The translations under genes were made by a program, and so were the position numbers. A stretch of DNA of 64,000 nt, taken from assembly GCA_019095985.1 (NCBI GenBank), contig CM032664.1, positions 19,466,335 through 19,530,334 of the forward strand, given 5' to 3'. Under the pieces are notes generated by a model, which saw only the letters and a list, made by a program, of their open reading frames with translations, searched no databases and was not told where the DNA came from. The first letter of the stretch is position 1; every line of letters begins with the position of its first letter. Positions 24,301 to 34,000 of this stretch are shown here, one piece after another. The DNA is from Streblospio benedicti (taxonomy: Eukaryota; Annelida; Polychaeta; Spionida; Spionidae).

Positions 24301-26605
24301 TGTAGGACATTGTGCCATTTGGGAACAATCCATGGTTTCGACTAATGTTTGGTTGGATGATGCCTCCCAAGATCTCCTTGCTCAAACTTACCCAAACACA
24401 AGCCATTAAGCAAATGTATGAAAAGCACCAGATCATCCAAGATATGCTCGTTCCTATTGAAGACATGGCTGCGTCATTAGAATGCTTTGACAATGAGATC
24501 AATGTAAATGTTTTGCTTTTTTGCTTTTTAGCTCATCTGTCAGAGACCGGTGAGCTTTTGTGATCACCTTTTATCTGTCGTCCATCCATCATCTGTCCAT
24601 AATTCATACATATATATGCAGAATAGTTTCTTTATTTTTCTTTCAATTTTCATCAAAGCTGCACACAGTGTGTGTACCTGTAATATGGTCATCATTCCAT
24701 AGTTGAATGATCCCCCTTTAGAGGCAATTGACCCCGCCCCTGCGGTCCATCAAATTGTTTGTATAACCATTACTTAAGCCATAGTTGAGTCATTTTTCAT
24801 TTGATTTTTACCAAATTAAAACAAGGTGTGTATGCAAAACATGACAATTTAATTATGAAAACGTAAAAGTACATAAAATGGTGTTTGACAGGTGAGCGAT
24901 ATAGGACCCGTATGGTCCTTTTTTCTGTACATGTAGTTTCAATTCTTGTATTATGTACCTTAAACATACAGTAAAACCTTGCTATTTAAAGTGGACAATC
25001 CATTAATGGGTACACCTTGTAATTAGAGATAAATTTTTATTTGCCTGTTTGATTTTCCTTATTATTGTCACCAAAGTTTGTTTCTGTTGAAGACCTCTGA
25101 ATTGGGAACAAGGAACACTAAATTCTCCCAGTAATAGGGAGAGAAGTTTTTAGGTGCCCTCAGATAGAGACTAGTATTAGTATAGTCCTGATCTGGATAC
25201 ACCTAGTTTGTAATGTCACATAATGTACAGGTTACCAGAGGCAGTTTGACTAATGGGGACACCTTGTCCTTCCTAATAGGGACACTTTTCTCTACTCCCA
25301 CTGGTGTCCCCAATGGCAAGGTTCTACTGTAATAAAAGCTTAATTTTTATTGATATACATGTACGTGTAGCTATAGATTTGATTCACACAAGATTTTAAA
25401 CATTAAATGGCATTGTTCCAGCTGTATCCATTGTGGCTGTGTCCGTTCAAGTTACCAAATAATCCAGGCCTTGTTCACCCAAAAGACAACAAGAAAACAG
25501 AGATGTATGTTGATATAGGTGCTTATGGAGCTCCAAAAGTGAAGAACTACGAAAACATTCCTACTACAAAACGATTGGAAAAATTTGTTATGGATCATGA
25601 TGGGTAAGATTTTTTTAAAAAGTGATTATTTCAACCATGACATACAGGCAAACAGGTGCATGTGCAAACTTACAGTATCAGGCAATACTACTAGATGGTG
25701 CCGACACCAAGCTTGAGGTTGCGAAGCATCATTAAAAGACATGCCCCATGTAAAGGACAACCACCAATCTGCACGATAAAGAACTGACCTAGTTTGAAAA
25801 TAATAGTTAGTGCGATCTGTCCTGAGCCTCAGTTGGTTAACTAACCTGCCTCTAAGCTACCTGGGCGTCCAGGTTCTCCTAATCTGAGAGGAGGAATGTA
25901 CAAAACAGTACAGTACAGTACAGTTGACAAATGTCTACTATTTTGGCCCAACTCGCTTCAGTCTAGGGTTCATATGTTTACATCATCATAATATCAAGAG
26001 CAGTACATATCCACCTTGTTTGGATATTCCAATGATGCTTAAATTACAATCTAGTTTGTTTGACACATACAGTATATTCTACGCATAAAGCAGGGATAAA
26101 CTCAAATGAAACAATTCACACACATTTTTATTTAGTTTTTTTATTGCAAAACCTATTAACTCGCCATATTATTTGGAATAGAGAAAGTGCAAAGTTACTA
26201 AGTCATAGACAGCATACACTGTCATACGGGCTATGTATAAAAAAAACGCCACTCTGCAAGTTTTCCAAAACGAGAAAAAACAAGTGGGGAAAAAATTATC
26301 CGTATCACTTCTGAAATGAGAATAGAGTTGATGGGATACAAGATTCACATGCTTAGTGTTATCAAACCATCCGGCTGGCTATAATTTTGATATTCAGTAC
26401 CATTTTTTAAAAATAGAAAATGTTACTCCAATGAATTTCCTGTCAGTACACTAAAAGACATATTTGCATCAACATCACTCTCTAAAAATGCTGTCTAATT
26501 CTTAGTTTCCAGATGTTGTATGCTGATTCCTATCTGAGCCGAGAAGACTTTGAAAAGATGTTTGATCACTCCCTATGGGCAAATGAGAACAAAACTGGGT
26601 TGTGA
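15317..26605 (+). CDS. DHCR24: DHCR24, Delta(24)-sterol reductase (nine exons)
   Basis: A FAD-dependent, NADPH-using enzyme of the ER membrane that reduces the C24 double bond of sterol intermediates. Exons: 15317-15490, 16139-16400, 18588-18706, 18969-19079, 19516-19671, 23948-24088, 24306-24503, 25422-25603, 26506-26605; all junctions are GT-AG and in phase. Seen: an N-terminal membrane segment ([17 protein letters not shown]); the FAD-binding core with [22 protein letters not shown] and [75 protein letters not shown]; and [17 protein letters not shown]. The frame as given stops at 26603-26605 (480 residues). The conserved C-terminus ([12 protein letters not shown]) follows in another frame up to a TAA at 26655-26657, which would give about 497 residues. 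Compared with human (516) it starts at the position of human residue ~22. Confidence 0.97.
17320..17431. mobile_element. hairpin element flanked by a 14-bp direct repeat
   Basis: TTGGTGTGCAACAA occurs at 17320-17333 and again at 17418-17431. Between them lie inverted arms: AAAGGCAAC + AATGGGCTTTGA on the left, and TCAAAGCCCATT + GTTGCCTTT on the right. It looks like a small foldback/MITE with a target duplication, in DHCR24 intron 2. Confidence 0.6.
21426..21742 (+). repeat. Pol III-type tRNA-like repeat, copy 1
   Basis: About 317 bp, repeated at 22303. It contains a tRNA-like unit at 21613-21706: a seven-base acceptor-type stem (GGGAGAT with ATCTTCC, one G-U), a perfect box A (TTAGCTCAGTCGGTAGAGC) and a box B (GAGTTCGAGTCC). 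The middle carries an enlarged hairpin (CCGCCCATGA with TCATGGACGG) instead of a normal anticodon arm. No T-run terminator follows directly. It is most likely a tRNA-derived SINE or composite repeat, in DHCR24 intron 5. Confidence 0.7.
21743..22302. other. GC-rich spacer between the two tRNA-like repeats
   Basis: Unlike the AT-rich intron around it. It contains palindromes (CTCGAGCCAGGCTCGGGCTC region near 22143-22160, GATCGATCCCGGG near 22110) and overlapping short open frames on both strands that match nothing known to me. It probably belongs to the same composite repeat, giving a unit of about 0.88 kb. Confidence 0.4.
22303..22629 (+). repeat. Pol III-type tRNA-like repeat, copy 2
   Basis: A second copy of the unit at 21426, with its tRNA-like part at 22494-22592. 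Box A, box B, the acceptor-like stem and both arms of the enlarged hairpin are conserved; differences include a 4-5 base expansion in the hairpin loop. The upstream 190 bases (GTCACAAAAG ... GGCGAAGTCGAAGTGTGTG) are shared too, so the repeat unit is longer than a bare tRNA head. Confidence 0.7.
24969..25329. mobile_element. Tc1-mariner-type MITE, 361 bp
   Basis: TA duplications at 24967-24968 and 25330-25331 flank ends CAGTAAAACCTTGCTATT and, reverse-complemented, CAGTAGAACCTTGCCATT. No coding capacity. It lies in DHCR24 intron 7, 93 bases before exon 8. Confidence 0.8.
25906..25924. repeat. (CAGTA)n pentanucleotide repeat
   Basis: Three full CAGTA units plus CAGT in DHCR24 intron 8. Confidence 0.8.
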
Positions 26606-26657
26606 GAATGCATTCCCTGAGGTTTATGATAAAGTAAATAGAAAAGCAAGAACATAA
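26606..26657 (+). CDS. DHCR24: DHCR24 C-terminal codons, out of frame in this sequence
   Basis: Read in a shifted frame, the bases after the ATG TTT GAT segment give [19 protein letters not shown] and a TAA at 26655-26657. This aligns with the human C-terminus KLGCQDAFPEVYDK. The frames disagree by one base at an A4 run (26591-26594). Either the run is one base too long in this assembly, or the allele truly ends early and loses about 17 conserved residues. Confidence 0.75.
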
Positions 26658-27191
26658 ACTGGGCCTTGAATCCAAGCCAAGACTTGCCACCAGATGTAAA
26701 AATAACGTCATCATGATGACATGAAACAACGAACATGTAATAAAAAAGTACTTAGTCTTGTTACTTTTCAAAATTGTATATACAATTTGAAGATTAGATG
26801 TCGTTTACGTTTATAAAAGTGCATTGCATTTTTGTGATTTGTTTATTGTTGTTTTGAATATATGGACTTGCACTTGTATTACGGAAGTTTTTTTTACATA
26901 GATAGGGCCTATTATGTAATAAAAAACGTATTCAGTCTTGAATAGAAAAGCAAGTCCATAAACTTGGCCTTTAAATCCAAGTCAATACTTGGCACCTGAT
27001 GTAAAAATAATGTTATGATGATGACATGAAACAACGAACATGTAATGAAAAAGTACTTAGTCTTGTTACTTCTCAAAATTGTATATATTGTTTGAAGATT
27101 AAATGTGGTTTAAGTTTATAAAAGTACATTGCATTTTTTCTGATTTGTTTATTGTTGTTGTTTTGAATATATGGACTTGCACTTGTATTAC
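26637..27191. repeat. tandem duplication of the DHCR24 stop region and 3' UTR (period 304 bp)
   Basis: 26637-26891 and 26941-27191 are near-identical direct copies. Both start AATAGAAAAGCAAG and both include CATGAAACAACGAACATGTAAT, AAAAGTACTTAGTCTTGTTACTT and ATATGGACTTGCACTTGTATTAC. The first copy contains the last five DHCR24 codons and the stop. Candidate poly(A) signals AATAAA lie at 26739-26744 and 26918-26923. Confidence 0.88.
26739..26744 (+). promoter_or_regulatory. candidate DHCR24 polyadenylation signal AATAAA
   Basis: It lies 82 bases after the TAA at 26657. A second AATAAA is at 26918. In the duplicated copy the matching site reads AATGAA, so the first is the better candidate. 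Confidence 0.4.
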
Positions 27192-27413
27192 AATATATAC
27201 CAAAGTATTTTTTGCATAGATGTAAATTATTTCTTGTATTACCAAAGCATTTTTTGCTTAGATGTAAATTATTTCTTTTTTTTTTAATACATACATATAT
27301 ATTATTCTTGTCACAAATGTAAGTTTAGTTATTGACTATTATTTGTTGTGATTAGGCAAGCAAAGTGATGTTATAATTAAAATTCCAACTTTTTTATACA
27401 AAAATGTAAAAAA

Positions 27414-27941
27414 TCTACTCAGATTCTTCTTTTGTTCTGAAGCAACGTTTTGGAGGACATTCCTCCTATTCATATTTCGATGGCAAAGTGAGCAGGCTGT
27501 TGTTATGCGTCTTGCTTCTGCATAGTCATATGATCGGTGGAATTCCCAGTCACATGTAGAAGTTTTGTCAACACTGGGGGGACCGCCTTGCCTTAGTTCA
27601 GATAAACCCTGGCTGGCAATCTTAAGGGCTTTGAGCATCTTTCCCCAGCTCCAGTTCTCCTCTTGTCCAATGATCTTCACCTCTTTCTTGAGGATGACAA
27701 GTTTAGTTTTATTGGTTTGTATCTACACCACTGCCTTGTCGAAATGCACAACCAATCTTGTGCCAAAGTTTATTCCTGTCTCACCGATGTACTTCTTGCA
27801 CTGTGAACAAACACCCATCATGAGACTCAAGGCAGAAGCAAAGTGTATAACAACCTGCTCACTTTGCTACGGAAGCCCGAGGCAGGAGGAATGTCCTCTG
27901 AAATATACCCCCAGACAAAAGAAGAAGCATCTGAGTACCTT
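27414..27941. mobile_element. Penelope-like element remnant 1 with inverted arms
   Basis: The arm at 27414-27505, reverse-complemented, aligns with 27850-27941: both contain CTGCTCACTTTGC, AGGAGGAATGTCCTC and AAAAGAAGAA...TCTGAGTA. Between the arms the minus strand holds fragments of a GIY-YIG endonuclease domain (KKYIGETG ... R ... H) near 27760-27815, typical of the C-terminus of Penelope-like retroelements. Both arms hold a hammerhead-like core. The copy is short and broken. Confidence 0.65.
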
Positions 27942-30120
27942 TTTCACCCTTTGTATAATGAATCCAGATGTAAGAAATCATCATTGAATGATACACATCC
28001 AACTTGTTTTACAATAGTTATTTTCATATAATTCCTTATTGTTTCCATTGATGACTCAGGCAGACTCATATAGGAGTCATGTACAATATTGCACATTATC
28101 TAACTATTTCACAGACTGGGAAAATCTTTCTTCAGGCAGCATTTGCTTGCTTTGCACATTTTTGAGGCGCAATTCATTAATGTCAAAGGAATTTCAGACC
28201 CCGTGTAGTAGCAAAATCACGGTGCTTCAACTATCTCACAGTGTTAGATTTTTGGAATTTTGTGATTTTCAAGCATTTAAATTCATGTAAGAATGATTTA
28301 AATATGGCAGGATGAAGTAGACAATGTATTGTTTCTAATGCGATGCCTTCAAGCAATACTATTGTTTTGACGGACAAAATATAGTATGCAAAATTTGTGC
28401 ACCAAATTGATATATCTTATTACCTGTTTGTCATGTTACGATTATTGTCTGATATTATTCTAGTATCAACCACAGATATATACTTTATCAAACAGTTCAT
28501 GTGGCATAGGTCTGTTCAGTATATAACATTATCGTTTATTTGTGCAATTCCTACTCAAATTCTCTCAACATCATGGCACATGCACTTAATGTTTTACTAT
28601 ATTCAAAATGAAGAGATCTGTCCAACACCTTTAGACAGTTGAAGCACTGTGAAAATTATAATATATAACAGCCAGCGGCTTGGCATGATGGTATCATTCT
28701 GGTCTCACAACCTTGGGGTCTTGAGTTCGAGTCCCATCAGAGCCACTTGATTTACTCAAAATGGAACCTTAGGGTTGTAAAACCTGATTCCAGCTGTGCC
28801 AATACAGTGCTTGCCATAGAAAACAAAGTAGAATATAATATATATATTCTCAATCTGAAGTTTTGCTATACAACGAAGGGGGTTAAGCGCAATATATCAG
28901 GTAACATGCACGTATCATGACATCTTGCAAAATAGAATTTTGATGTTATCTCATCTGAATGCTTATCATTGTGATTTACTGGCTTCCATTATAGGATCAT
29001 TCCAGCAGAATTGTTTGATGTAAAGCTAAACTTCTATTTGGAGTCAGCATGATCTCTTTTTTTACTGGACACCATTATCAGGTAGAACAGAAAAAGAATG
29101 ATGTGTACCTCAAAGTCAAATGATTCCAAAAATCATTTTATCTTTACATCTTGCTCATCAAAAGTGATTTGCTTGTTGTGATAAATTTCTATTGCTTTAG
29201 TAGTCACAATTAGTGCTAGTAAATGTTATAGTCAGTACCCGTGTACTCTGTATGAATTTTTGAAACATTTAGTGGTTCTACCTTGTGTTTTAGATCACAA
29301 GTAGTTTCACAAGTAGTTATCAAGCATTTTGTTATACAATGTATAGTGTTATTGGTTATGTACCCGGTGTTTTGTCTATTTCATATTTGAAATTACCAAT
29401 ATAAATTTATTATGCTTTACTAAAACCCAATAAAACGAGGAATACTCTTGAATTTTAGCATTATTATTTGTATCAAATTAATTATGCTCCGCACACTAGC
29501 ACATTAATGACACCCATGTTCTATGTACATGTAACATGACAATAAGTACGTGTAAATCTTGTAAGTTATTCAAAATATAATGCATTATTTACACACAAAA
29601 TATAAAACAAGATTTACACCAAGTTAATGTACCCGTAACAAGCTGCAGAATTTTCACAAAATATATGCTATACATTGATGTAAAAATGACCAGCAAGTCT
29701 TTAGTAGATTGAGCCACTCACTTGATATGATTATTGGCATCCAAGATCATAAAATAAATTTCCTTATGTAGGAAAAAGTCTATTTAGAAATACAGAATTG
29801 ATTAGACTAAGATGTATTTTCATCTGCAAGAAGCTATTATAGGCCATTATAGAATCAGTCATTTTCACGTTTTCTCCACATGTGAAAGACTATGAGTCAG
29901 CAATAACATTTATGAAGATTATATATTATATGTATTTTCCAAAAATATTTGGCACTTCACTTGCACAGTTCTAATTGCACAACTGTCCTGATACAACAGA
30001 TAATTGATTCCTCCTCTTTTGTTTGGTAATGTCCAGCCAAACTGCATTTTATTCAGATCTTGAAATCTATTGCAGATCAACTCTGTCACTTGACAGTCAT
30101 GTTGAACATGAAAACACAAT
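27942..30120. other. intergenic stretch with no gene recognised
   Basis: AT-rich spacer between DHCR24 and the SLC6 gene. Apart from the SINE-like unit at 28676, I see no exon, RNA gene or clear repeat. The short open frames on both strands lack any recognisable motif. Confidence 0.5.
28676..28746 (+). mobile_element. tRNA-derived SINE head (Val-like)
   Basis: Box A-like TGGCATGATGGTA and box B GAGTTCGAGTCCC are 28 bases apart. A stem GGCTT/AGAGCC encloses the unit, and an anticodon-like loop reads CTCACAA. It continues into about 80 bases of non-tRNA sequence (AAAATGGAACCTTAGGG...), as SINEs do. The D and anticodon arms are too poor for a working tRNA. Confidence 0.6.
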
Positions 30121-30751
30121 TTTAAAGAATAATTTTAGATACCTATTGGAACCATTGTTGTGCTCTACGGCGAGGCTTTTGCTGTTTTCTCAACACATTA
30201 ATCGGGCTGAATGAAAAACCTAAGTTGGTCATATGACCACAATCGCGGCAGCAGTCATGTGACAGCAGGGATGAGTAGACGGGGGGCAGGTCATAGCCGG
30301 TGTCATGGTTCATTTCCGGAGAACACACGCATTTCAATCGCCTCGCGGATCTTTCTGCGAAGTTCTTGTTCCTCCTGCTCCAAACTTGAAATCCTTTGGG
30401 GTGATCTTATGCCCCGTGTCTATCATACATTCTCCTACCGCTGTTGGAATACATTTTGAATTTAAATGTTCCTTTATGCGTATATTAAGAGTCTGACCTG
30501 TTTCACCAATGTACTTATATTGGCACTGAGGACAACGCACTTCGTAAATAATCCTGCACTTGGCACTGTCTGGGGATTTGTCCTTATGTCACGGAATAAT
30601 GGATTTGATGGTGCTAAACGGTTTATGACAGGTGGTCATGTGACCAACTGAGATTTTTCATTCAGCCAGATGAAGCTGTTGAGAAAACAGCTAAAGTTTT
30701 GCCATAGAGCACAACAATGGTTCAAATAGATATCTAAAATAATTCTTTAAA
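30121..30751 (-). mobile_element. Penelope-like element remnant 2 with ~120-bp inverted arms and GIY-YIG fragment
   Basis: 30121-30242 and 30632-30751 are inverted copies of each other (shared: TTTAAAGAAT, CCATTGTTGTGCTCTA, GTTTTCTCAACA, GGCTGAATGAAAAA, AGTTGGTCA). Between them the minus strand encodes a GIY-YIG endonuclease piece: CPQCQYKYIGETGQTLNIR, then KEH and, further on, DTGH, followed in another frame by ELRRKIREAIE. This order is that of the Penelope-like C-terminal endonuclease. The copy is broken in several places and lacks the reverse transcriptase. Confidence 0.78.
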
Positions 30752-30961
30752 TCATGAACAATGTAATGCAGGATGAACCGAATATACAATCATGAAAACA
30801 CAAGTTGTAGTAGTCTAGCACCAATATGATGAAACTGCGATCACGTAAATGATGGTTCCATTTTAATACACATACACCTAACACACTGCTTACACGCCAA
30901 AATAGATCTATTTTTAAACTCATCAAATCAACCACACCACTCAATATTGTTTTATCACAGT

Positions 30962-31084
30962 TTATGTTGGTTTATGATCAAGAAGATATTCTTGTTGATT
31001 CTGATGTCTGTATTTATAAGTGCTGCTGTACTTTTCCAATGCTGGTCCCCATCCACATGCAGGTGTGGTAAGTTTTTTCAATCT
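30962..31084 (-). CDS. SLC6 last exon: cytoplasmic C-terminus
   Basis: The 40 residues plus TAA were missed by long-ORF criteria because the exon is short. The acceptor is TTGCTTGCAG, and the first residue continues in phase from LLQ of exon 31751-31918. It carries RLKKLTTP and WGPALEKY, conserved in glycine transporters. It lies about 210 bases from the Penelope-like remnant at 30121-30751. Confidence 0.88.
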   Translation of the reverse strand, partial: RLKKLTTPACGWGPALEKYSSTYKYRHQNQQEYLLDHKPT

Positions 31085-34000
31085 CTGCAAGCAAAAGTGA
31101 TAAGAACAATTAGGCATCATCAAACACACTGGGTTTTATAACATCCACTCTTTGGTTGTAGGATATATCATAGTTTTTACAATGAGGCAAGAAGAATATG
31201 AATTTTCACACTACACACTATATATTACATTTATCCATACGGCTTTATCAAAAGTCATATGCATAAAATTTTGACCTTCCAAACTAAAAACCACCTATTT
31301 CAGTATCGTCGGTCGAAGAGAATCTCTTTCACATTACACATATTATTTATTGCTCAATATTGTCTAGTGGGTTAATGTGCCTCTTTTGGCTGGGACAACT
31401 TTGCTGAATTAGACTTAACTCGCAAGCAAAGTCAGCAGCTATTTTTCTTACTTGGCCTTGTACAAGAATGCACTTTTGACTTGGCCTGAAATTCCGATTG
31501 GCTGATGTCTTAATTTATAATGTACTAAAAATAGTTTTTTTTTTTGATGAGGGGTTACTTTTTTTTATTATGGATTGAATAAGCCCCAAATGGATCAGAA
31601 TGTAATTCCTGTAGTGGTTCCAATAGAGCTTCTTTTTTTTAGACTGTGAAAATTGTCTTACTATACAGGTGGTCTCATTGGAGATTATACTGCACGTAAC
31701 TAAATGGCAACACTGTTTCCTATTCTTAAATCATACTGCATCAAACTAACCTGCAGTAGTGTTCCCTTTTCTCTCAGCACCAAGACCAAGGCGTAGAGAG
31801 GGATGGGTATGATTGACAGCATGGCGAGACACCAGCCGAATGCAATGGCCCACGACGGGTAGGAGTACTCGCCATATGTCGGCTCCGACATTTGGAAGCT
31901 TGCAAAGACTATGATGACCTAGTCACACAAACAATGTCATATTTGAACTTTTTTTGATTACTTGAATTTCAATTCATATATATAAATACATCACTAATTT
32001 AGCATTTAGTCATTTAATTTTTCCTCTTAAAATATTTTCTGACCCCAAAAACTCCTAAAACATTACAGACTTCTGCTTAGTCTTACGATGTTAACTTTGC
32101 TATGATTATTGTAGATTTATCAAACTATTTCAATGTTTGAATGTTTTCATCATGATAATTACAATAAATTAGCTCATAAAACAAACAGACAACAGATGCA
32201 GATCTGTATTAAAATTATGAAAAAAAAATAGAATAATAAAGCGGAAGTAACAAAAGTGTATGATATAATTATTTGCATTCATTTATGAATTAAAAACAAG
32301 TAAACCAATAGATATCAGCTCTTCAAGACTTTATTTGCACACATAATTATTTTAATATATCTCTATTAGATGATTTGTACATACTCACCACTAGGATAAG
32401 CGGTGTCACACCATACCAACAGATCTTGAAGAATAGACCGGGGGGAGAACCGTTCATCATTTCGATATCGTAAGACAAACGCGGCAAACCTGAATATAGT
32501 TATCTCTGTACATAGGTTCTAACAAAAGATAGATTTGGTTTAATAATATTCTATTTGTCTCTAATTTAACACTTACAATAACTGTATTTAGATCTTTATC
32601 ACCCAATGACTATATGTTCAACAGGATATCAGATCTGCCAGGAACTGTGCAGGAAGTGACAGGAACATGTTACAGAAACCTCATTATAGGATTTAGATTA
32701 AATATAACTTTTGGCCCATGTGTCTTTGTTGACCAATAGACTAAACTATTTTATAAAATCTAACTTGAACTTTAACTAATCCAACTATTATGGAGGGAAA
32801 CATCTTTTGATCCTGATTCATAATATGCACATGATTACTCCGTGAGACGTCCATCTTGCTCTGTCCGGGCATTTAGTAATATATGTACCACCTTCCTGTG
32901 ATTTAGCTCAGTGAGCTTGATAAGGGATAGTGATCTTACCGTAGAAGTAGCAGAAGCAGATACATTCAAATAAAGCTATCACCATGCACGAAAAACTTGC
33001 AGAATACCAGTCGACAATTTGGAATAAGTACATTCCTCCCTGAAAAAACATCATTCTATTATGTTCCCTTAAAAATCCAAGAAAAATGATTTGACATGGA
33101 TGTAACATAATGAGAAACATAATATGATTATAGTTATGATTCTTTAAAAATGAAAATAGAGTTACTTACATGAGATACGTATGGCAGTCCCAGAAGAAAC
33201 CAAAGAAATGCCATAAATGCTGTGAATAAAGTCCTTCTCTTTTGCAAAAATTTAGGAAACAAATCCACAAAGCCAGCTACCAGCATTTCAAACATACCAA
33301 ACTAATTTTCATGAATAGAAAAAAAAAGTTTCATTGATCTTTTTTTTCAATATGAATTAATTTAAATTACAAAAATATGACTGTAAGGATTCAGATGATC
33401 ACAGAAAAATTACGGTATGTATTGTATCATCCCCTTATGTCTCTTTATGAATCATAAGTTTTTGAAGTTAAAAATAAGAGAAAAAAGAATTATTGAAAAC
33501 AATGGCGTGTTTAATAATGTGATAATTCACCTGACTGTCCAATCCAACTGTTAGAAGCATGAGAAAGAAGAAAATGGCCCACATGGGTGAGATTGGGAGC
33601 TTGTTAAGAGCTTCTGGGTAAGCAATAAATGCCAGTCCCGGTCCTGAGGTGATCACATCAGAAACCGGCAAGTTCACCTGTCGTTTAGGCCGAATATAAG
33701 TGAATGTTTCTTATTCATTTGATACATGTAGTAGTTACAATATCCATCTGTAGTAACTGTACTTGTAAGTCACTAGAGCACAAGAAAATGTGAATTTTTA
33801 CTGTAAATAAGGACATTTACATTTAACATTTTTTTACCTGCTTTGCCATGAAGCCCACAATTGAGAATATCACAAAACCAGCGAAGAAACTGGTGCCACA
33901 ACAGGTCAAGCACACCACAAGAGAATCGCTGTAAATGAAAGTAAAAAGAACCTTATCTTGAACTTTAAAAGCAAAAACATGACCCTTTCTAAAATGGTTT

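Noticed and set aside
28676-28746. possible tRNA-Val (CAC) gene
   Set aside because: D arm and acceptor stem are poor, and a SINE-type body follows the tRNA-like head.
30947-31141. plus-strand open frame of 64 codons with a hydrophobic start
   Set aside because: Antisense to the real last SLC6 exon 30962-31084.
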